Below, in pieces: positions 1-11,828 of a stretch of DNA of 64,000 nucleotides. Made by a program: the position numbers and the translations under genes. Position 1 is the stretch's first letter. Each line of letters opens with the position of its first letter. The notes beneath the pieces were generated by a model, which was not told where the DNA came from, did no database searches, and saw nothing but the letters and a program-made list of their open reading frames with translations. The DNA comes from Eutreptiella sp. 'Long Island Sound 2002' (Eukaryota; Euglenozoa; Euglenophyceae; Eutreptiales; Eutreptiaceae): positions 68,407,888 to 68,471,887 of the forward strand of contig OZ038383.1 of assembly GCA_964036045.1 (NCBI GenBank), written 5' to 3'.

Positions 1-272
1 TTTGTAGATGAGTCACACTACACATACCTCTCACCGACACTGGTGCGCTAGGGTGTAGTGTATGCTTCTCAGGTGTTACAGCATGAGTGTTTGCCAGGTG
101 ACGTCGTTTTACCCCCAATTTTTCGTTCTATGCACGTGCGTATGTCGGGGCTGGTGCAGGGCGCACGGCAGCTACGCTGCCCGTGGCCTTTCTTCTCAGT
201 GTTGGGGATGTGGTCTAGTTGGTTTACCTCAGCGATGATGCAGTACCTGAACCGGCAAACTGTGCCTGAGCA

Positions 273-1496
273 GTGACTGACTATGGAGACATGGCGTGCC
301 CTGCATTCTTGTTCCATGCCCTTGTACTTCGTGATTTTGTGATAGCAGCGTTGTGGCTTAAGCTGAACACCATGGAGAGACTGCCCCGGTGGCTGAAGGA
401 GCCTATGCTCTGTCCCATCTGTGCAGTGCGTGAAACCGATGTTCACGTTTTATCCCAGTGCAAGTATTTGTGTTTGGCAGCCAAGGTAGTGGCCCAGTGC
501 TTTGATGATGTGATGGTGCGGCAGGTCACGTATACACCGGTGCATTTGCTAAAGTGTGCACCTGATGTGCTCCTGGGGTCTCCGTTAGCAACGGTGCTTT
601 GGTCTGCCCGCTGGGCGTCTTGGCGTGTGCGTTGTTTGGTTCGTGCCAGCCGTGGTGCTCTTTTGCTGCACGCCATGTGGTCATTGTTTTTTAAGTACTG
701 GTGTCACATGCTGGGTCAGGTCTCTGCTATGCATGGTGGTGACTTTAGTGGGTATATTCGTGAATTCTTGCATGCTCTAGAATCCCTTGATGACAGCGGC
801 CGTTTGAAACATCCTAGGGCCCTAATTTCCTTAAGCCCCCCACCTACCAAGGCACATGTCAAGGCGCAGAACAGAAGGGACAATAAGGAGGAGCGCCTCC
901 AGCGACAGCTTCCCTTGATCAATTCGTTTTTGCAGCAGGGTTACACTGCCATCTATACAGATGGATCTTCAAAGCATTATGATGTGATCGGGTGGGTGGG
1001 GGGGTTTGGTGCATTTGTGCATACGGAACGGCCCCTCTCTTATTCACATCCACCGCCTGCGGAGTGTCACCAAACGAATAATGGCTGAGACTTGTATGCG
1101 GTATACTATGTTTTGACTGACGTCATTCCCATCCTGGAGCTAGAGAAAATTGTGATTATCACGGACTCAGAGTATGTGTTTAAAGGTGTACTGGGGGGTG
1201 CTGCCAAGTGGCGCCGTCATGGATGGAGAGGAGCCTCTAGCTTTGTTGCAAATTCATGCTTGCGGGCCAAGCTAATAGCATTGTTTGAGTGTGTGCGAGT
1301 TGATATGAAATTGTTGCACGTCCCGTCACATGTTGGCATTTGCGGCAATGAAAAGGCTAACACTTTAGCGGAATCAGGCCGGCAACAGAATAAACTGTGT
1401 CATTTTGCTCACAAGGCATTGCATTGTTCGAGAGTTCAGCCAGATAACCAGCTGGGAGTTGTAATGGTGTTGGATGCCACACCACTCCCAGTTTGA
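273..1496 (+). pseudogene. LINE ORF2 C-terminus: zinc-binding region and RNase H
   Basis: C-terminal part of a non-LTR retrotransposon polyprotein. A zinc-binding reverse-transcriptase tail comes first (CPIC...HVLSQC, about 410-470), then an RNase HI domain that would remove RNA from RNA/DNA hybrids. First acidic motif YTDGSS at about 955-972; GWVGGFG follows; third motif ITDSEYV at about 1157-1177; the last motif reads GNEKAN near 1342-1360, where families normally have Asp in place of Asn. The second motif (normally NNRAEL) reads NNG followed by an in-frame TGA at 1086-1088, so the catalytic Glu is lost. The frame is unchanged on both sides of the TGA. The same domain order recurs at 40.2-41.3 kb. 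The 5' part of the element lies outside the window or is degraded (frames at 58-276 look like the reverse-transcriptase connection but are not secure). Dead copy. Confidence 0.8.
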
Positions 1497-2165
1497 TCAC
1501 CGGGTTTCCCGTTCAGCCCAGACAAACCCGAGGACCGCGTGGCGCAAGGGTTTGAGTTCTGTGCAGGGTCAGGGTCAAGGGTACGGCAACGCCTAAATTT
1601 TGGTGCTGCACATGATGTCTCAGATAAAGGTGTGGATCCCGATCTGCCGGTTGAAATTTCTATGCTGGTCGACTGCACGGTTGAGGATGAAACTAATGAA
1701 GGAGGGGGGGGTAGCCTCCCGCATATGGTTCACCATCATCTTTGGGAGAGCTGGCCAGTGGCAATCGCACGCCTGAGTGTTGCAATATACCTGTGTATAT
1801 GGTGGATACACCAGTGGCTGATGACTTCTCGATGCATTCTTCCTCGGATGATGACACCCTTTCCTTTCACTCTGATGTTTCTATTATTAGTGTGTCTTCA
1901 GGCATGGACGCATGAGCACCTGCCTGGACGCTATCGGCGGCCCTGGCGTCATGCCTACGCCCCTCATTGTATGTCATGAATGTTCTGTTCGCCTATTATG
2001 TGTTGTTCGGGCCGTTAGGGATTGATGCTTCAAACGGTTGACCATTTGTCGGCGCCATGTTGGCCATCATTTCTTGGACCGTGTAGACAATGGTAGGTGA
2101 ACACTCAGTGCAATGTGGGTTCTATTTCATCATAGCGGCGCCTTGCGGCGCCATGACTTGAGGCG
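1497..2165 (+). mobile_element. LINE 3' tail and 3' untranslated region
   Basis: Downstream of the RNase H frame. A short Ser/Asp-rich frame around 1806-1912 (SSSDDDTLSF...) looks like the acidic tail often found at the end of such ORFs; after that there is no coding. The block at about 2020-2165 (GGCGCCATGTTGGCCAT, then GCGCCTTGCGGCGCCATG) recurs at 3740-3885 and, inverted, at 4925-5075, so 2165 is taken as the approximate 3' end of the element. No poly(A) tail is visible. Confidence 0.6.
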
Positions 2166-2538
2166 ATTCTAGTACCGGAGGTACACAGTAGGTACGCATG
2201 CTCATAGTACAACAGTAGTGCGCTACTCTCGTGGGCTGGGGAGCGCTAGTTCCGATGTACTCTGTATTGTAGTTCCGGCAGAGGATGTCGGTAAGCAAGG
2301 TTAGCAGCACTCACAACCATAGCTGTCGTCTGGAGTGCATGTTTCTGCGCTGTCCATATGCAGTCTGTTCTTCATTTTTACGTGAGCAGACAGGCCCAGT
2401 CGGAGGCACCCCGCAACTACGGGTGCCTTTCTCATGCCCTGGGAGTGTCACAGTTGTCGACAGCTCGCCAACGTGGAGAAGTGGTCGTGGATGACGACTA
2501 CCAGACCGGCCGACTGGGGTATCAGGACGCGGGCGAAA
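2166..2538. other. No gene seen
   Basis: Spacer between the LINE 3' end and the inverted repeat. Only short frames; nothing recognised. Confidence 0.5.
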
Positions 2539-2734
2539 CCGGCCCGCACCGTGGTGGGCCTTGTGATGACGGCAGCGGGGAGCTCGTGGGGACAGTCAAG
2601 GGCGGCCTACCTCAGGCGCGGCCCGGTGGCGGTGACTACGGATGAGGGCGGGGATGCGAAGAAGGACGGAGCCCGGGAGACCAAGGTGAGGATGTGCCCT
2701 GTGACCCCCCCCACGGCGACGCAAGCCAGTGATA

Positions 2735-3310
2735 CCCGCGAAGCAGGCCAGCATGGCGATGGACCCTACTATGACAGCAGTGAGAGGCTCGCTGGGTCCA
2801 AGGACGGCCTCCCTGAGACCCGGTCCAGTGGCGACGGCTGCTGGCGAAGGCGGGGATGCAGCGGCGGCAAGAGCGCAAGAGAACTAGGTACAGAGGTGCC
2901 TGATGACCACACCGCGGCGGCAAACGCCAGCGGCTCCCGCGAAGCAAGCCAGCCTAGCGATGGACTCTCACTGTGACGGCAGCGAGAGGCTCGGTTGGTC
3001 CAACGACGGCCTCCCCCAGACCCGGTCCAGTGGCGACGGCTACTAGCGAGGGGAGGGATGCAGCGGCGGCAGGAGTGCAGGAGAGCTGAGTATGGAGATG
3101 CCTGGTGACCCCCCAGCTGCGACACACGCCGGTGGTTCCCGCCAAGCAGGCCAGCCTGGCGATGGACCCTGCTATGACGACAGTGAGAGGCTCGATGGGT
3201 CCAATGACGGCCTCCCTCAGACCCGGTCCAATGGCGACAGCTGCTGGCGAAGGTAGGGATGTAGTGGCGGCAAAGGCGCAGGTGAACTGGGTACAGAGGT
3301 GCCTGGTAGC
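2735..3310 (+). repeat. 201-bp tandem repeats, left arm
   Basis: The landmark CCCGC(G/C)AAGCA(G/A)GCCAGC occurs at 2735, 2936 and 3138, i.e. a period of 201-202 bp (67 codons). Units share CAGCGGCGGCAAGAGCGC-type and GATGGACCCTACTATGAC-type segments. Because the period is close to a multiple of three, a frame can stay open through several units, but successive units are read in different frames, which argues against a conserved protein. Confidence 0.75.
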
Positions 3311-3689
3311 CCCTCTACGGTAGGGGAGGCTGGCCCTGGGGTTGTTGACTGTGCAGCTGACGCCGAGCTCGTGGAATGGTCGCAGGATCGAGAAGAAGGG
3401 TGGGATTAAGATGCGGTACTAGATGAGTGGGACAGTGTGCAGACAAGTGATGGATACGCGGTAGGGCAGCTTGGTGTGCATGTGGAATGCCTTTGTTGTG
3501 TTGTGCATGCCTGTTTTTCGCCTCTTGCCAGCCCTGCGTCCGACAGCTGGACTGAACGAGACGCGGAACGCCCGGTACGGGCGGCCGACATATACTATGG
3601 CATAGCTTGCCGTGGCTTGAAATGCGTTGTAGGTGTGATGTCATCATAGAATACTTGCGTATCTTCCAGTAAGGTATCTTTTTTCTGTG

Positions 3690-3890
3690 TAATGAATGTT
3701 TTGTCTGTCTGTTTTGTGTTGGTGGGCCCAATAGAGCTTGTTGTTTCAAACAGCTGACCATTTTACGGCGCCTGGCGGCGCCATGTTAGCCATGATTTCT
3801 TGGGCAGGTTAGACAGTGGGATGTCAGCAGACAGTGCATTGTGGGCATTATTCCATCATAGCTGCGCCTTGCGGTGCCATGCCTTCATTC
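3690..3890 (+). repeat. LINE 3'-tail copy in left arm
   Basis: Resembles 1975-2165: start near TAATGAATGTTTTGTCTGTC, then TTTCAAACAGCTGACCATTT, GGCGGCGCCATGTTAGCCAT, and GCGCCTTGCGGTGCCATG. Shows that the arm incorporated, or was built around, the 3' end of the LINE family seen at the left edge of the window. Confidence 0.65.
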
Positions 3891-4924
3891 CATGTATGAA
3901 ATCGCCTTCGGCTCATTTTGGTTCATAGCAATTTTGTTCATAGCTTTCACATACTGTCGCAGTTTGAATGATGTTTGAGGCCACTACCTCCTGGTTCCCC
4001 CCCACTTCGCTTGCCCGTACCGCCGGCTCCTCCTGCCCCCGACTCGTCTCTCGACCTTCACTCTCTCGTTCCGCATGGGCACCAATCCACTGGCCTAGTC
4101 CCATCTCCCCATCAACAACCTCCCCTACACCCGCGGCAACAGGCACACTCTACTCGCCCCTTGCCGCCTGTCGACGGCTTGCAGTGGCCAGCTATGGCCA
4201 TCCCTTCCGCCGCAAACCCCGCCGGATAGCTTTTTGCCACCTCCCGACGGCTGGCGGCCAGGGCTTGCTCAAGCAGCACGCTGATGTCGGGGAGGCCGGT
4301 CTTGGCCCTTCCCTTCTGCCGCAGGCCTTGCTTGTACGGCCGCTGGCAGCCCTTGCATTTGGGGCGTCTCCCTTTGCGCTGCCGGTGCTCACGATGCCAC
4401 GTGTGTCCGAGCCGCCCCCCCTGTTGTGTGCACCTGCCGCATTCCCACGGGCGCTGCATAGGCGGGCGGTATTACGGGCGTCAGATGCACCACTGCTGGC
4501 AACCCCGGAGGCACAGATGTGGGCTGTTCCGGCAGCAGCCCTCCTAGAGCGACATGGGGTGCCGGTGCTGCTTGGGAGGCGGCAAAAAGCGAGCGGGCGG
4601 GGTTTGCGGCGGAAGGGATGGCCATAGCTGGCCAGTGCAAGCCGTCGACAGCTGGCAAGGGGCGAGCAGAGTGTGCCTGTTGCCGCGGGTGTAGGGGAGG
4701 CTGCTGATGGGGAGATGGGACTGGGCCAGTGGATTGGTGCCAATGCGGAAGGAGAGAGTGAAGGTCGAGAGACGAGTCGGGTGCAGGAGGAGCCAGCGGT
4801 ACGGGCAGGCGAAGTGGGGGTGAACCAGGAGGTAGTGGCCTCAAACATCATTCAAACTGTGACAGTGTGTGAAAGCTATGAACGAAATTGCTATGAACAA
4901 AAGTGAGCCGAAGGCGAGTTCATA

Positions 4925-5130
4925 CATGGAATGACGGCATGGCACCACAAGGCGCAGCTATGATGGAATAATGCCCACAATGCACTGTCTGCTGACATCC
5001 AGCTGTCTAACCTGCCCAAGAAATCATGGCTAACATGGCGCCGCCAAACGCCGTAAAATGGTCAACTGTTTGAAACAACAAGCTTTGTTGGGCCCACCAA
5101 CACAAAAAAGACAGACAAAACATTCATTAC
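4925..5130 (-). repeat. LINE 3'-tail copy in right arm (inverted)
   Basis: Inverted counterpart of 3690-3890 (ATGGCACCACAAGGCGCAGC ... GGCTAACATGGCGCCGCC). Confidence 0.65.
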
Positions 5131-5495
5131 ACACAAAAAAGATACCTTACCGGAAGATACCCAAGTATTCTATGATGACATCACACCTACAACGCATTTC
5201 AAGCCACGGCAAGCTATGCCATAGTATATGCCGGCCGCCCGTACTGGGCGTTCCGGGTCTCGTTCAGTCCAGCTGTCGGACGCAGGGGTGGCAAGAGGCG
5301 AAAAACAGGCATGCAAAGCACAACACAGGCATTACACATGCAAACCAAGCTGCCCCTCCGCGTATCCATCACTGGTCTGCACACTGCCCCATTGATTCAC
5401 TACCGCATCTGAATCCCAACCTTCTTCTCGATCCTGCGACCATCCCACGAGCTCGGCGTCCGCTGCACAGTCAACAACCCCAGGGCTAGCCTCCC

Positions 5496-6135
5496 CTACC
5501 GTAGGGGGGCTACCAGGCACCTCTGTACCCAGTTCTCCTGCGCCTTTGCCGCCACTGCATCCCTGCCTTCGCCAGCAGCCGTCGCCACTGGACCCGGTGT
5601 GAGGGAGGCCGTCGTTGGACCCAGCGAGTCTCTCGCTCTCGTCATAGCAGGGTCCATCGCCAAGCTGGCCTGCTTGGCGGGAACCACCGGCGTGTGTCGC
5701 CGCTGGGGGTCCGCAGGCATCTCCATACCCAGCTCTCCTGCACTCCTGCCGCCGCTGCATCCCTCCCCTCGCCAGTAGCCGTTGCCACTGGACCGGGTCT
5801 GAGGGAGGCCGTGGTTGGACCAACCGAGCCTCTCGCTGCCGTCACAATAGGGTCCATCGCTAGGTTGGCTTGCTTCGCGGGAGCCGCTGGCGTTTGCCGC
5901 CGTGGTGTGGTCATCAGGCACCCGTGTACCTAGTTCTCCTGCGCTCTTGCCGCCGCCGCATCCCCGCCTTCGCCAGCAGCCGTCGCCACTGGACCGGGTC
6001 TCAGGGAGGCCGTCGTTGGACCCAGCGAGCCTCTCACTGTCGTCACAGTACGGTCCATCGCCAGGCTGGCTTGCTTCGCGGGTATCACTGGCTTGCGTCG
6101 CCGTGGGGGGGGTCACAGGGCACATCGTCACCTTG
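5496..6135 (-). repeat. 201-bp tandem repeats, right arm
   Basis: Inverted counterpart of the left-arm array; complements of the landmark lie near 5669, 5870 and 6071 (period 201 bp). A 315-codon open frame crosses it on the minus strand (6443 down to 5496). Its amino-acid sequence is Gly/Ser/Arg-rich and changes register between units, so I treat it as a by-product of the repeat. Confidence 0.7.
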
Positions 6136-6280
6136 GTCCCCCGGGCTCCGTCCTTCTTCGCATCCCCGCCCTCACCCGTAGTCACCGCCACCGAGCCGGG
6201 CCTGAGGTAGGCCGTCCTTGACTGCTCCCACGAGCTCCCCGCTGCCGTCATCACAAGGCCCACCACGGTGCGGGCCGGGA

Positions 6281-6810
6281 TTTTACGGGAGCCTTTGTCA
6301 CCCACAGGGAAGGCACACACAAGGACTTCTTTTCTACCCTGCCGCCTGCACGGGCACAGGCATGGAGCGTAGCAGGTAAGCACAAGGGCGGGATGTGGTT
6401 CAGGGAGTGGGACGCGCAAGTACCGAGGCAATATGCACGACAACTTGTCATCTACATGCCCTAGGGTGTCCTTCTCTCCTCCTGCTCCGCCTTCTGCCGC
6501 CCCTTCTCTGGACGGCCACTTTGCGTATGCCTACGCTCACCCATTCCGGTGGCCTTTTCGCCTCGGCATGGTGGCCCAAGGCACATGCAAGTCTACTGCC
6601 CCCCCCCCCCCAATTCTTGTCGTGACGGGGTGGGGAGGTCTGTGGGGGGGGAATTATCAGGAGCCTCTCGTCCCACCCACAGACGCACACAACAACGAGC
6701 GAGCACAAAGCGAACCAACGGGGCATGCATAAGGGCGGGGGACGGGCAGCAAGTGGGTGTATGTATCCTAGTCACCCATGGTGGTAGCCGCCTTGTCTCG
6801 GTCCATCTGG
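6281..6810 (+). repeat. Degenerate direct repeat, copy 1 (about 900-bp spacing)
   Basis: Shares an ordered set of blocks with 7181-7690: TTTTAC start, GGAGCGTAGC(A/G)GGTAAG, AATATGCACGAC, CTCCGCCT(T/C)CTGCCGCC, TCAAGTCTACTGCCCC plus a C run, and GGTCTGTGGGGGGGG. A partial third relative lies at 6840-7100. No coding potential. Confidence 0.65.
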
Positions 6811-7180
6811 GTTGTGGCTGTGGTGGCTATTGGGGTGGTGGGGGAGGGGCTGGGCGTTGTTTTGTGCCCACCTGTTCGCATGGGCGCACGTACTAAGCAT
6901 TTGTAGGTATGGGCAAGGGCGGGAATCGGGTTGGGAGTTGGACCCGCACCACGCGCGGCAGGTTGCACACCAATGCGTTGCCGCTCTTCCCCAAGGTGCC
7001 ATTCTCCCCTTCTGTCCCGCCTCTTGCCGCCCGTTCCCCGGGCGGCCGCTGTGTGTTTGCCTTTGCCGCACTTGTTCCCGTGGCTGTCTCTTCCCGGCTT
7101 AGCCGCCCGGGTTATTTCTGAGCCTTCTACCCCCCCTCCTGATTCCTTTCGTATCGGTGTCGGCGGGGCCGCGGGGGGGA

Positions 7181-7690
7181 TTTTACAGGTGTCTCTCTCA
7201 GCCATAGGCAAGGCCTCCTATCCGCACGGGCGCACGCACGGAGCGTAGCGGGTAAGGACATCGGCGTGATATGCGTTGGGAGTTGCACGCGCAAGTAGCG
7301 AAGCAATATGCACAACACCGTGTAATATCCCTGCCGTAGGGTGTCTTTTGCTTCTTCTACTCCGCCTCCTACCGCCTCTTTCCCTGTCGGCCGCGTTGCA
7401 TTTGCCTGCGCTCACCCGTTCCCCTGGCCTTGTTGCCTGGCAGGGTTGTCCTGGGTTCATTCAAGTCTACTGCCCCACCCCCCCCTATTCTTTTCACGAC
7501 GGGGTTGGGGGGTCTGTGGGGGGGGAGTTAACACGAGCCTCTCGTCCCACTCACAGGCGCACACAGCAACGATCGAGCACGAAGCAAAGCTACAAGGCAT
7601 GCATAAAGGCGCGGGGCGGGCAGCAAGTGGTTGTCTGTATCCTAGCCACCGATGATGGTAGTCGCGTTGCCTCGGCCAAGTCCTCAGTGC
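7181..7690 (+). repeat. Degenerate direct repeat, copy 2
   Basis: Second copy of the 6281-6810 module, offset by 875-900 bp. Downstream, 7691-8100 holds no recognised gene. Confidence 0.65.
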
Positions 7691-8099
7691 CCCGTGCCTG
7701 CTCCCTCCTGTGCCCATACTTACTTGAGGAGATACGGACCTGGTTGGAGACGGAAGATGAAGAGGTGCGGGCAGCAGGGAGGACTTACCGTACGCCACGA
7801 AGGCTTCTTGCGCCATCCGCCACCCTGGTCAAGGGGAGTGCCCCTATGTCGGCACCTAAGATCCCGAGGGGGGCTGACAACCCATCCTTTCCCTGGTGCC
7901 TGTGTCTCCACTTCCATGCAGCCTGATACCGGTCCCTCACTATCAGCCCGCCGGAAGTGGCGGCTACAAAGCGGCCGTTTGCTCTCGCCCCCCCGGGTCT
8001 CTGCCTCCCCCGAGCGCGATGGTGCCCCTTGAGGTCCTATGGCCGAGACACGGGGTAGCGGGCGGGGGGTTTTTGGGCATCCCCTGGCCACCCAATTGG

Positions 8100-8340
8100 A
8101 CTGCATTGTCCTTGTCGCAGGGGGCACACCGGATGGCGCCGTTGATGCCCGTCACCTCTGCGCACATTCCTTGACGGTTATGAGCCTCAGGACTCATGTC
8201 TCACAGGGTCTCATTGTCACAGACGCAGGGGGTCCAGCGGATGGCGCCGCTGATGCCTATCCCCTCTGCGCGCCATTCTAGCCCAACCTCAGCTTGCTGC
8301 ACGGGAGGCCCTGTGGATGGCGCCGCGGGCGCCCACCCTC
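8100..8340 (+). repeat. Short degenerate repeats, GGATGGCGCCG(T/C)TGATGCC
   Basis: The motif recurs near 8132, 8239 and 8314 with GC-rich linkers. No gene. Confidence 0.45.
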
Positions 8341-8469
8341 CTCGTGGCCACCATGACCCCGATGGCATCCTCTCTCACAGCCAGTAGACCCCCAAGCTAC
8401 ACGCATAGCACACGCATGCATGTCAGGGCATGCAAGTAGCACAACACTGAGCGCAGCAAGCTAGCCTAT

Positions 8470-9500
8470 CATGCCCTGCTCCCCGCTTCTCCCCTGGGTC
8501 ACCCGCACCCTTGCTCCCCACTCTCTCTGCTTGCTCTGCGTCTCTCTCTTCGCATCCGCCTCCCACTCTCTCTTGCTGCCCCCTTTCGCTCGCTTGTGCC
8601 TAGGGTGCATTTCATATTTTGCCCTGCCCCACACTTCCGTGTTATGCCCTTGTGCCCTGCTTTGTCGGGCTTTGCCCCCCCCCCCCCCGGTGCCCCTAGC
8701 ACCATCCCCCCGTCCTACCCCTGCTCCCTTTGCCTGAGCCCGCACGGAGCAAAGCAATATGCGAGGCAATTGCCCATTCGGCACTCCCTATGTTTGCCCT
8801 GTGCCTTGGGCTTCCCCGGTGCCGCGATCTGTCTCTCCCTGTGGTTGTGCTGCCCCTGTCCCCCCTGTCTCCTCGCACTAAGCAGAACACTAAGCATGGC
8901 AATCACGGAAGCAATCTGCACGACACTCACCTGCTCTACGATGGCACCCATCAGGACAGCCCGGCAGGGTAACACTGCAAGGATGGACTGGACGTGCACC
9001 AGCCTTGAACCACACACCCTTACTGGTGCCGCTGTTATCCTGGTGCACTTCCCTCCTGCATCAGCCAGCACTCTTGTCCGCAGCCCATGGAATGCCACAG
9101 GAACACTACAAATGAGGAAATGCCACTTCAAAACTTCTGCGACTGTCATGGGAAACCGGTTCTCATCAACCAAATCGTATGGCATTTTGGTTGGGTCCTG
9201 CCCCTCCTGTGTTGTCGCCGTGTCCCCCTATCCTACTCTAGCCCCCGTCGTCTGAGCACGAAGCACGGCACCAGCCAAGCAAGTAGCACGACATCCCCCG
9301 CCCCACCCTACCATTCCCTGCTAACCCGTTCCCACTCCTCCCTCTCCCTGTCTGCGCCCGTTCCTTGGGCCTACCTGGTGCCCTGGTCCTCTCCTTCCTT
9401 CTGGTTGTCCTGCCCCTGCGCTCTCTGTTTGTACCGGCACTAAGCAGAGCACGAAGCACGACAATGAGCGACGCAAGCAGCAGGGCACTCACCTTCTCTA
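8470..9500 (+). repeat. Diverged repeats around 'chain of AAGCA' motifs
   Basis: Pyrimidine-rich blocks followed by CACTAAGCAGA(A/G)CAC(T/G)AAGCA(T/C)G and GGAAGCAATCTGCACGAC-type strings occur near 8740, 8880-8930 and 9440-9490. They relate to the AATATGCACGAC motif of the upstream repeats. No recognised gene in 8340-9770. Confidence 0.4.
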
Positions 9501-9812
9501 CCGTCGTTGTTACCTTGGGGCCGCTCCAAGTAATCCATGTTTCGCCGCCCTCTGTGGGCAGCATACTGCGGCCGCCCACCGCTCCCACATCCCCCGCAGG
9601 AGCTGCTACCGCGGCTGGCCAATCCAAATGTCGCGGGGGGCGCGGTCTTGACAGACCCCGGCTGCCCCCCCACCACGGTTTCACTGTAACCCCTGCGGCG
9701 CCTGGTCGCCGGGGGGGATCCATCAAAAGTTCGTGCAAGAAATCGAAAAAAAAATAGACATGTACATATATGTACAGAATGTACATATATATTTCGATAT
9801 ACGTATATGTAT

Positions 9813-10464
9813 ATATATATATATATATATATGGCATATGTAGGGCAGTGTATCCACCTTGGTACAGGGGGTACAGGGGGTACAGGGGAGGGAGGTAGGG
9901 ACCCCCCCCCCCTATTTTGGGGTCGGGAAACACAAAAAACCATGTCTTAGAAGTGAATTGGGTGGTTATTAGTGGGTATTTGCCCCTATAAAGGGCTCAC
10001 AATGGCTAAAAATAAGGTATGACATCACTGCTGGTAGGATCCTAACCAGGGTGCTAAAAATATCCACTAAATCCTAGAAATAACCCACACCACCCCTATA
10101 TACATCCAATAACATAGTAATTCAGCGTTTTTAACATACTCTTGTCCAATTTCATGTCCCTGAAACCATTATTGGGGGTATTTGGTGCTATTATTAGGGG
10201 TTTGGACCACAATTGTACCTATGTTTAGTACCATGATTAGGATCCAACCAGCAGTGATGTCATACCCTATTTTTAGCCATTGTGAGCCCTTTATAGGGGC
10301 AAATACCCACTAATAACCATCCAATTCACTTCTAAGACATGGTTTTTTGTGTTTCGCGGCCCCAAAATAGGGGGGGGGGTCCCTACCTCCCTCCCCTGTA
10401 CCCCCTATACCCCCTGTACCAAGGTCGATACACTGCCCTACATATGCCATATATATATATATAT
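9813..10464. mobile_element. MITE-like element with about 228-bp terminal inverted repeats
   Basis: Left arm 9813-10042 and right arm 10238-10464 are near-perfect reverse complements: both outer ends are (AT)n followed by GGCATATGTAGGGCAGTGTA or its complement, then the GGTACAGGGGGTACAGG block, a C/G run, AAACACAAAAAACCATG, and the CATCACTGCTGG inner end. A 195-bp AT-rich spacer separates them. No open frame of note. Small size, long inverted repeats and AT-rich ends fit a non-autonomous DNA transposon inserted at an (AT)n stretch; the target duplication cannot be read inside the AT run. Confidence 0.8.
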
Positions 10465-10507
10465 CCTCTATTCTACACCCCTCTCACCACTCCCCTTAAA
10501 TCTAGCT

Positions 10508-10566
10508 AACAAGCAACAAGCAACAAGCAACAAGCAACAAGCAACAAGCAACCAACAAGCAACCCA
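10508..10566 (+). repeat. Heptanucleotide microsatellite (CAACAAG)n
   Basis: About seven near-perfect copies of the 7-mer, decaying at the right edge. Starts 45 bp beyond the MITE. Confidence 0.85.
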
Positions 10567-11828
10567 CAAGCAGGCAAGCACTTCTCCTTCTTTAGTTTTG
10601 GCCAGTGCTCCGCCTCATTGCTCCGGGCTCTACTCTACTCTAGCCATCCTAGAGCCTAGGTGGTGCCCTTGCCGAATCCAAATTTTGAGCCAAAAGCTCA
10701 CCAGTGGCACCCGGGGCGGGTGCGCGAAGTCGGGATGTGCCCTCCCAAAACCACGCATTTTGTGCCCCAAAACAGCCTTGCGCCTCAATTTCGTGGTGAG
10801 GCACGTCCTTTTGCCCCCCCGAGACGGCGCTTTGATCAAGCCCACAGCGCCGCTCGACACCGATGACGAGGAGGCTGCCTAAGTCTCCTGCCGCTGCGCC
10901 CTACAGGGCCGTGCCAACACCACTGACCCGGCCCTTGCGGCCGCAAAGGGTCCTGCTCGCTCGTGGGGCATTACTCCCGGACGCACTGCTTCTGCCTGCC
11001 CTTGCTAAGCTGGGTCCGATCTGTGCTCCTTGGCACGGCGGCTCATAAGGTCCCTGGGAGTGAGGTAGCTGAGGGCGAGGCGGCGGCCCGCTCACCGCTG
11101 GTATGGGCCTTCCCCATCCAGTGTGGACCAGGCGCAATCATTCACCTCGTAGAACCTTTCACTTGGCTAGGCATCCTCTATTGTGGGCGACCACTGCGGG
11201 GATATTCATTCTCTTGCCGAACAGCCCCTCGATGCCTCGAGGCGCCTTCTTTGGGGTCGCTTTCCATGCGTCCTTCGGGGCGTCTTCGACGCCGTGTTTG
11301 CCAGGGCAGTGGGCCGGACCAGTGGTACATCCGGCGGCGGTGGGAGGTGCCACATTCTTGCCACGGGAAATTGCATGTTTGGCATGTTTGCTATTTGCAT
11401 GTTTTGTGGCCCTTGGGCACAAACGATAAAGCGACATGCAGTTGCAAGGAGTAGCAGTGGTCAAGGGCCAAGTGAAAACAAAACAAGCTCGGCGAGGGTT
11501 CAAGCACACCGGAGCCCAAGCAGAGAGAACTGCAGCAATGATGATTGTTGCTAGGTCAGTTGGGCCTTCATTATGTTTCGCATGTTTGGTGGTTGGTTGT
11601 TTCATGGATCTTACAGGGCAAGCGAGCACGATCAAAGCAAGGGCAAGAACAAGGTGAAGCATTGGAGAAGAGGGTAGAGACTAAGCGATGATAGGGGTGG
11701 CGACTCGAGGGACGATGTTCGTCGGGCATGAGCATGATTAAAGAGGATGGTACATAGTTACATACATATGTACATACATACATGCATATATACATACATT
11801 CCTGACGGATTTCTGGGAACGTACCCCA
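10567..11828. other. No secure gene; possible reverse-transcriptase scrap
   Basis: Several overlapping frames but none recognised. Around 11130-11340 the plus strand reads EPFTWLGI and, in another frame, AEQPLDASRRLLWG, weakly like the start of a LINE reverse-transcriptase thumb. A TACATACATA-rich stretch at 11745-11805 borders the tandem array. Confidence 0.3.

Larger units (their letters stand above)
2539..6278. mobile_element. Large inverted repeat (foldback-like element)
   Basis: The left arm (about 2539-4245) reads as the reverse complement of the right arm (about 4574-6278) at high identity, around a 328-bp spacer (4246-4573). The outer ends are CCGGCCCGCACCGTGGTGGG on the left and its complement on the right. 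Shared landmarks keep a constant coordinate sum near 8818. Each arm holds, from outside in: about three 201-bp tandem repeats, a segment matching LINE 3' tail sequence, and a Pro/Ser-rich frame. No transposase was found. It could be a foldback transposon or a head-to-head duplication. A clear target-site duplication was not seen. Confidence 0.75.

Noticed and set aside
3968-4851. Two 219-codon Pro/Ser/Ala-rich frames facing each other across the inverted-repeat centre
   Set aside because: They are the same inverted-repeat sequence read from both sides; composition is low-complexity and no domain is present.
5496-6443. 315-codon minus-strand frame as a gene
   Set aside because: Lies in a 201-bp tandem repeat whose period is a multiple of three; units are read in different frames and the mirror arm is not equally open.
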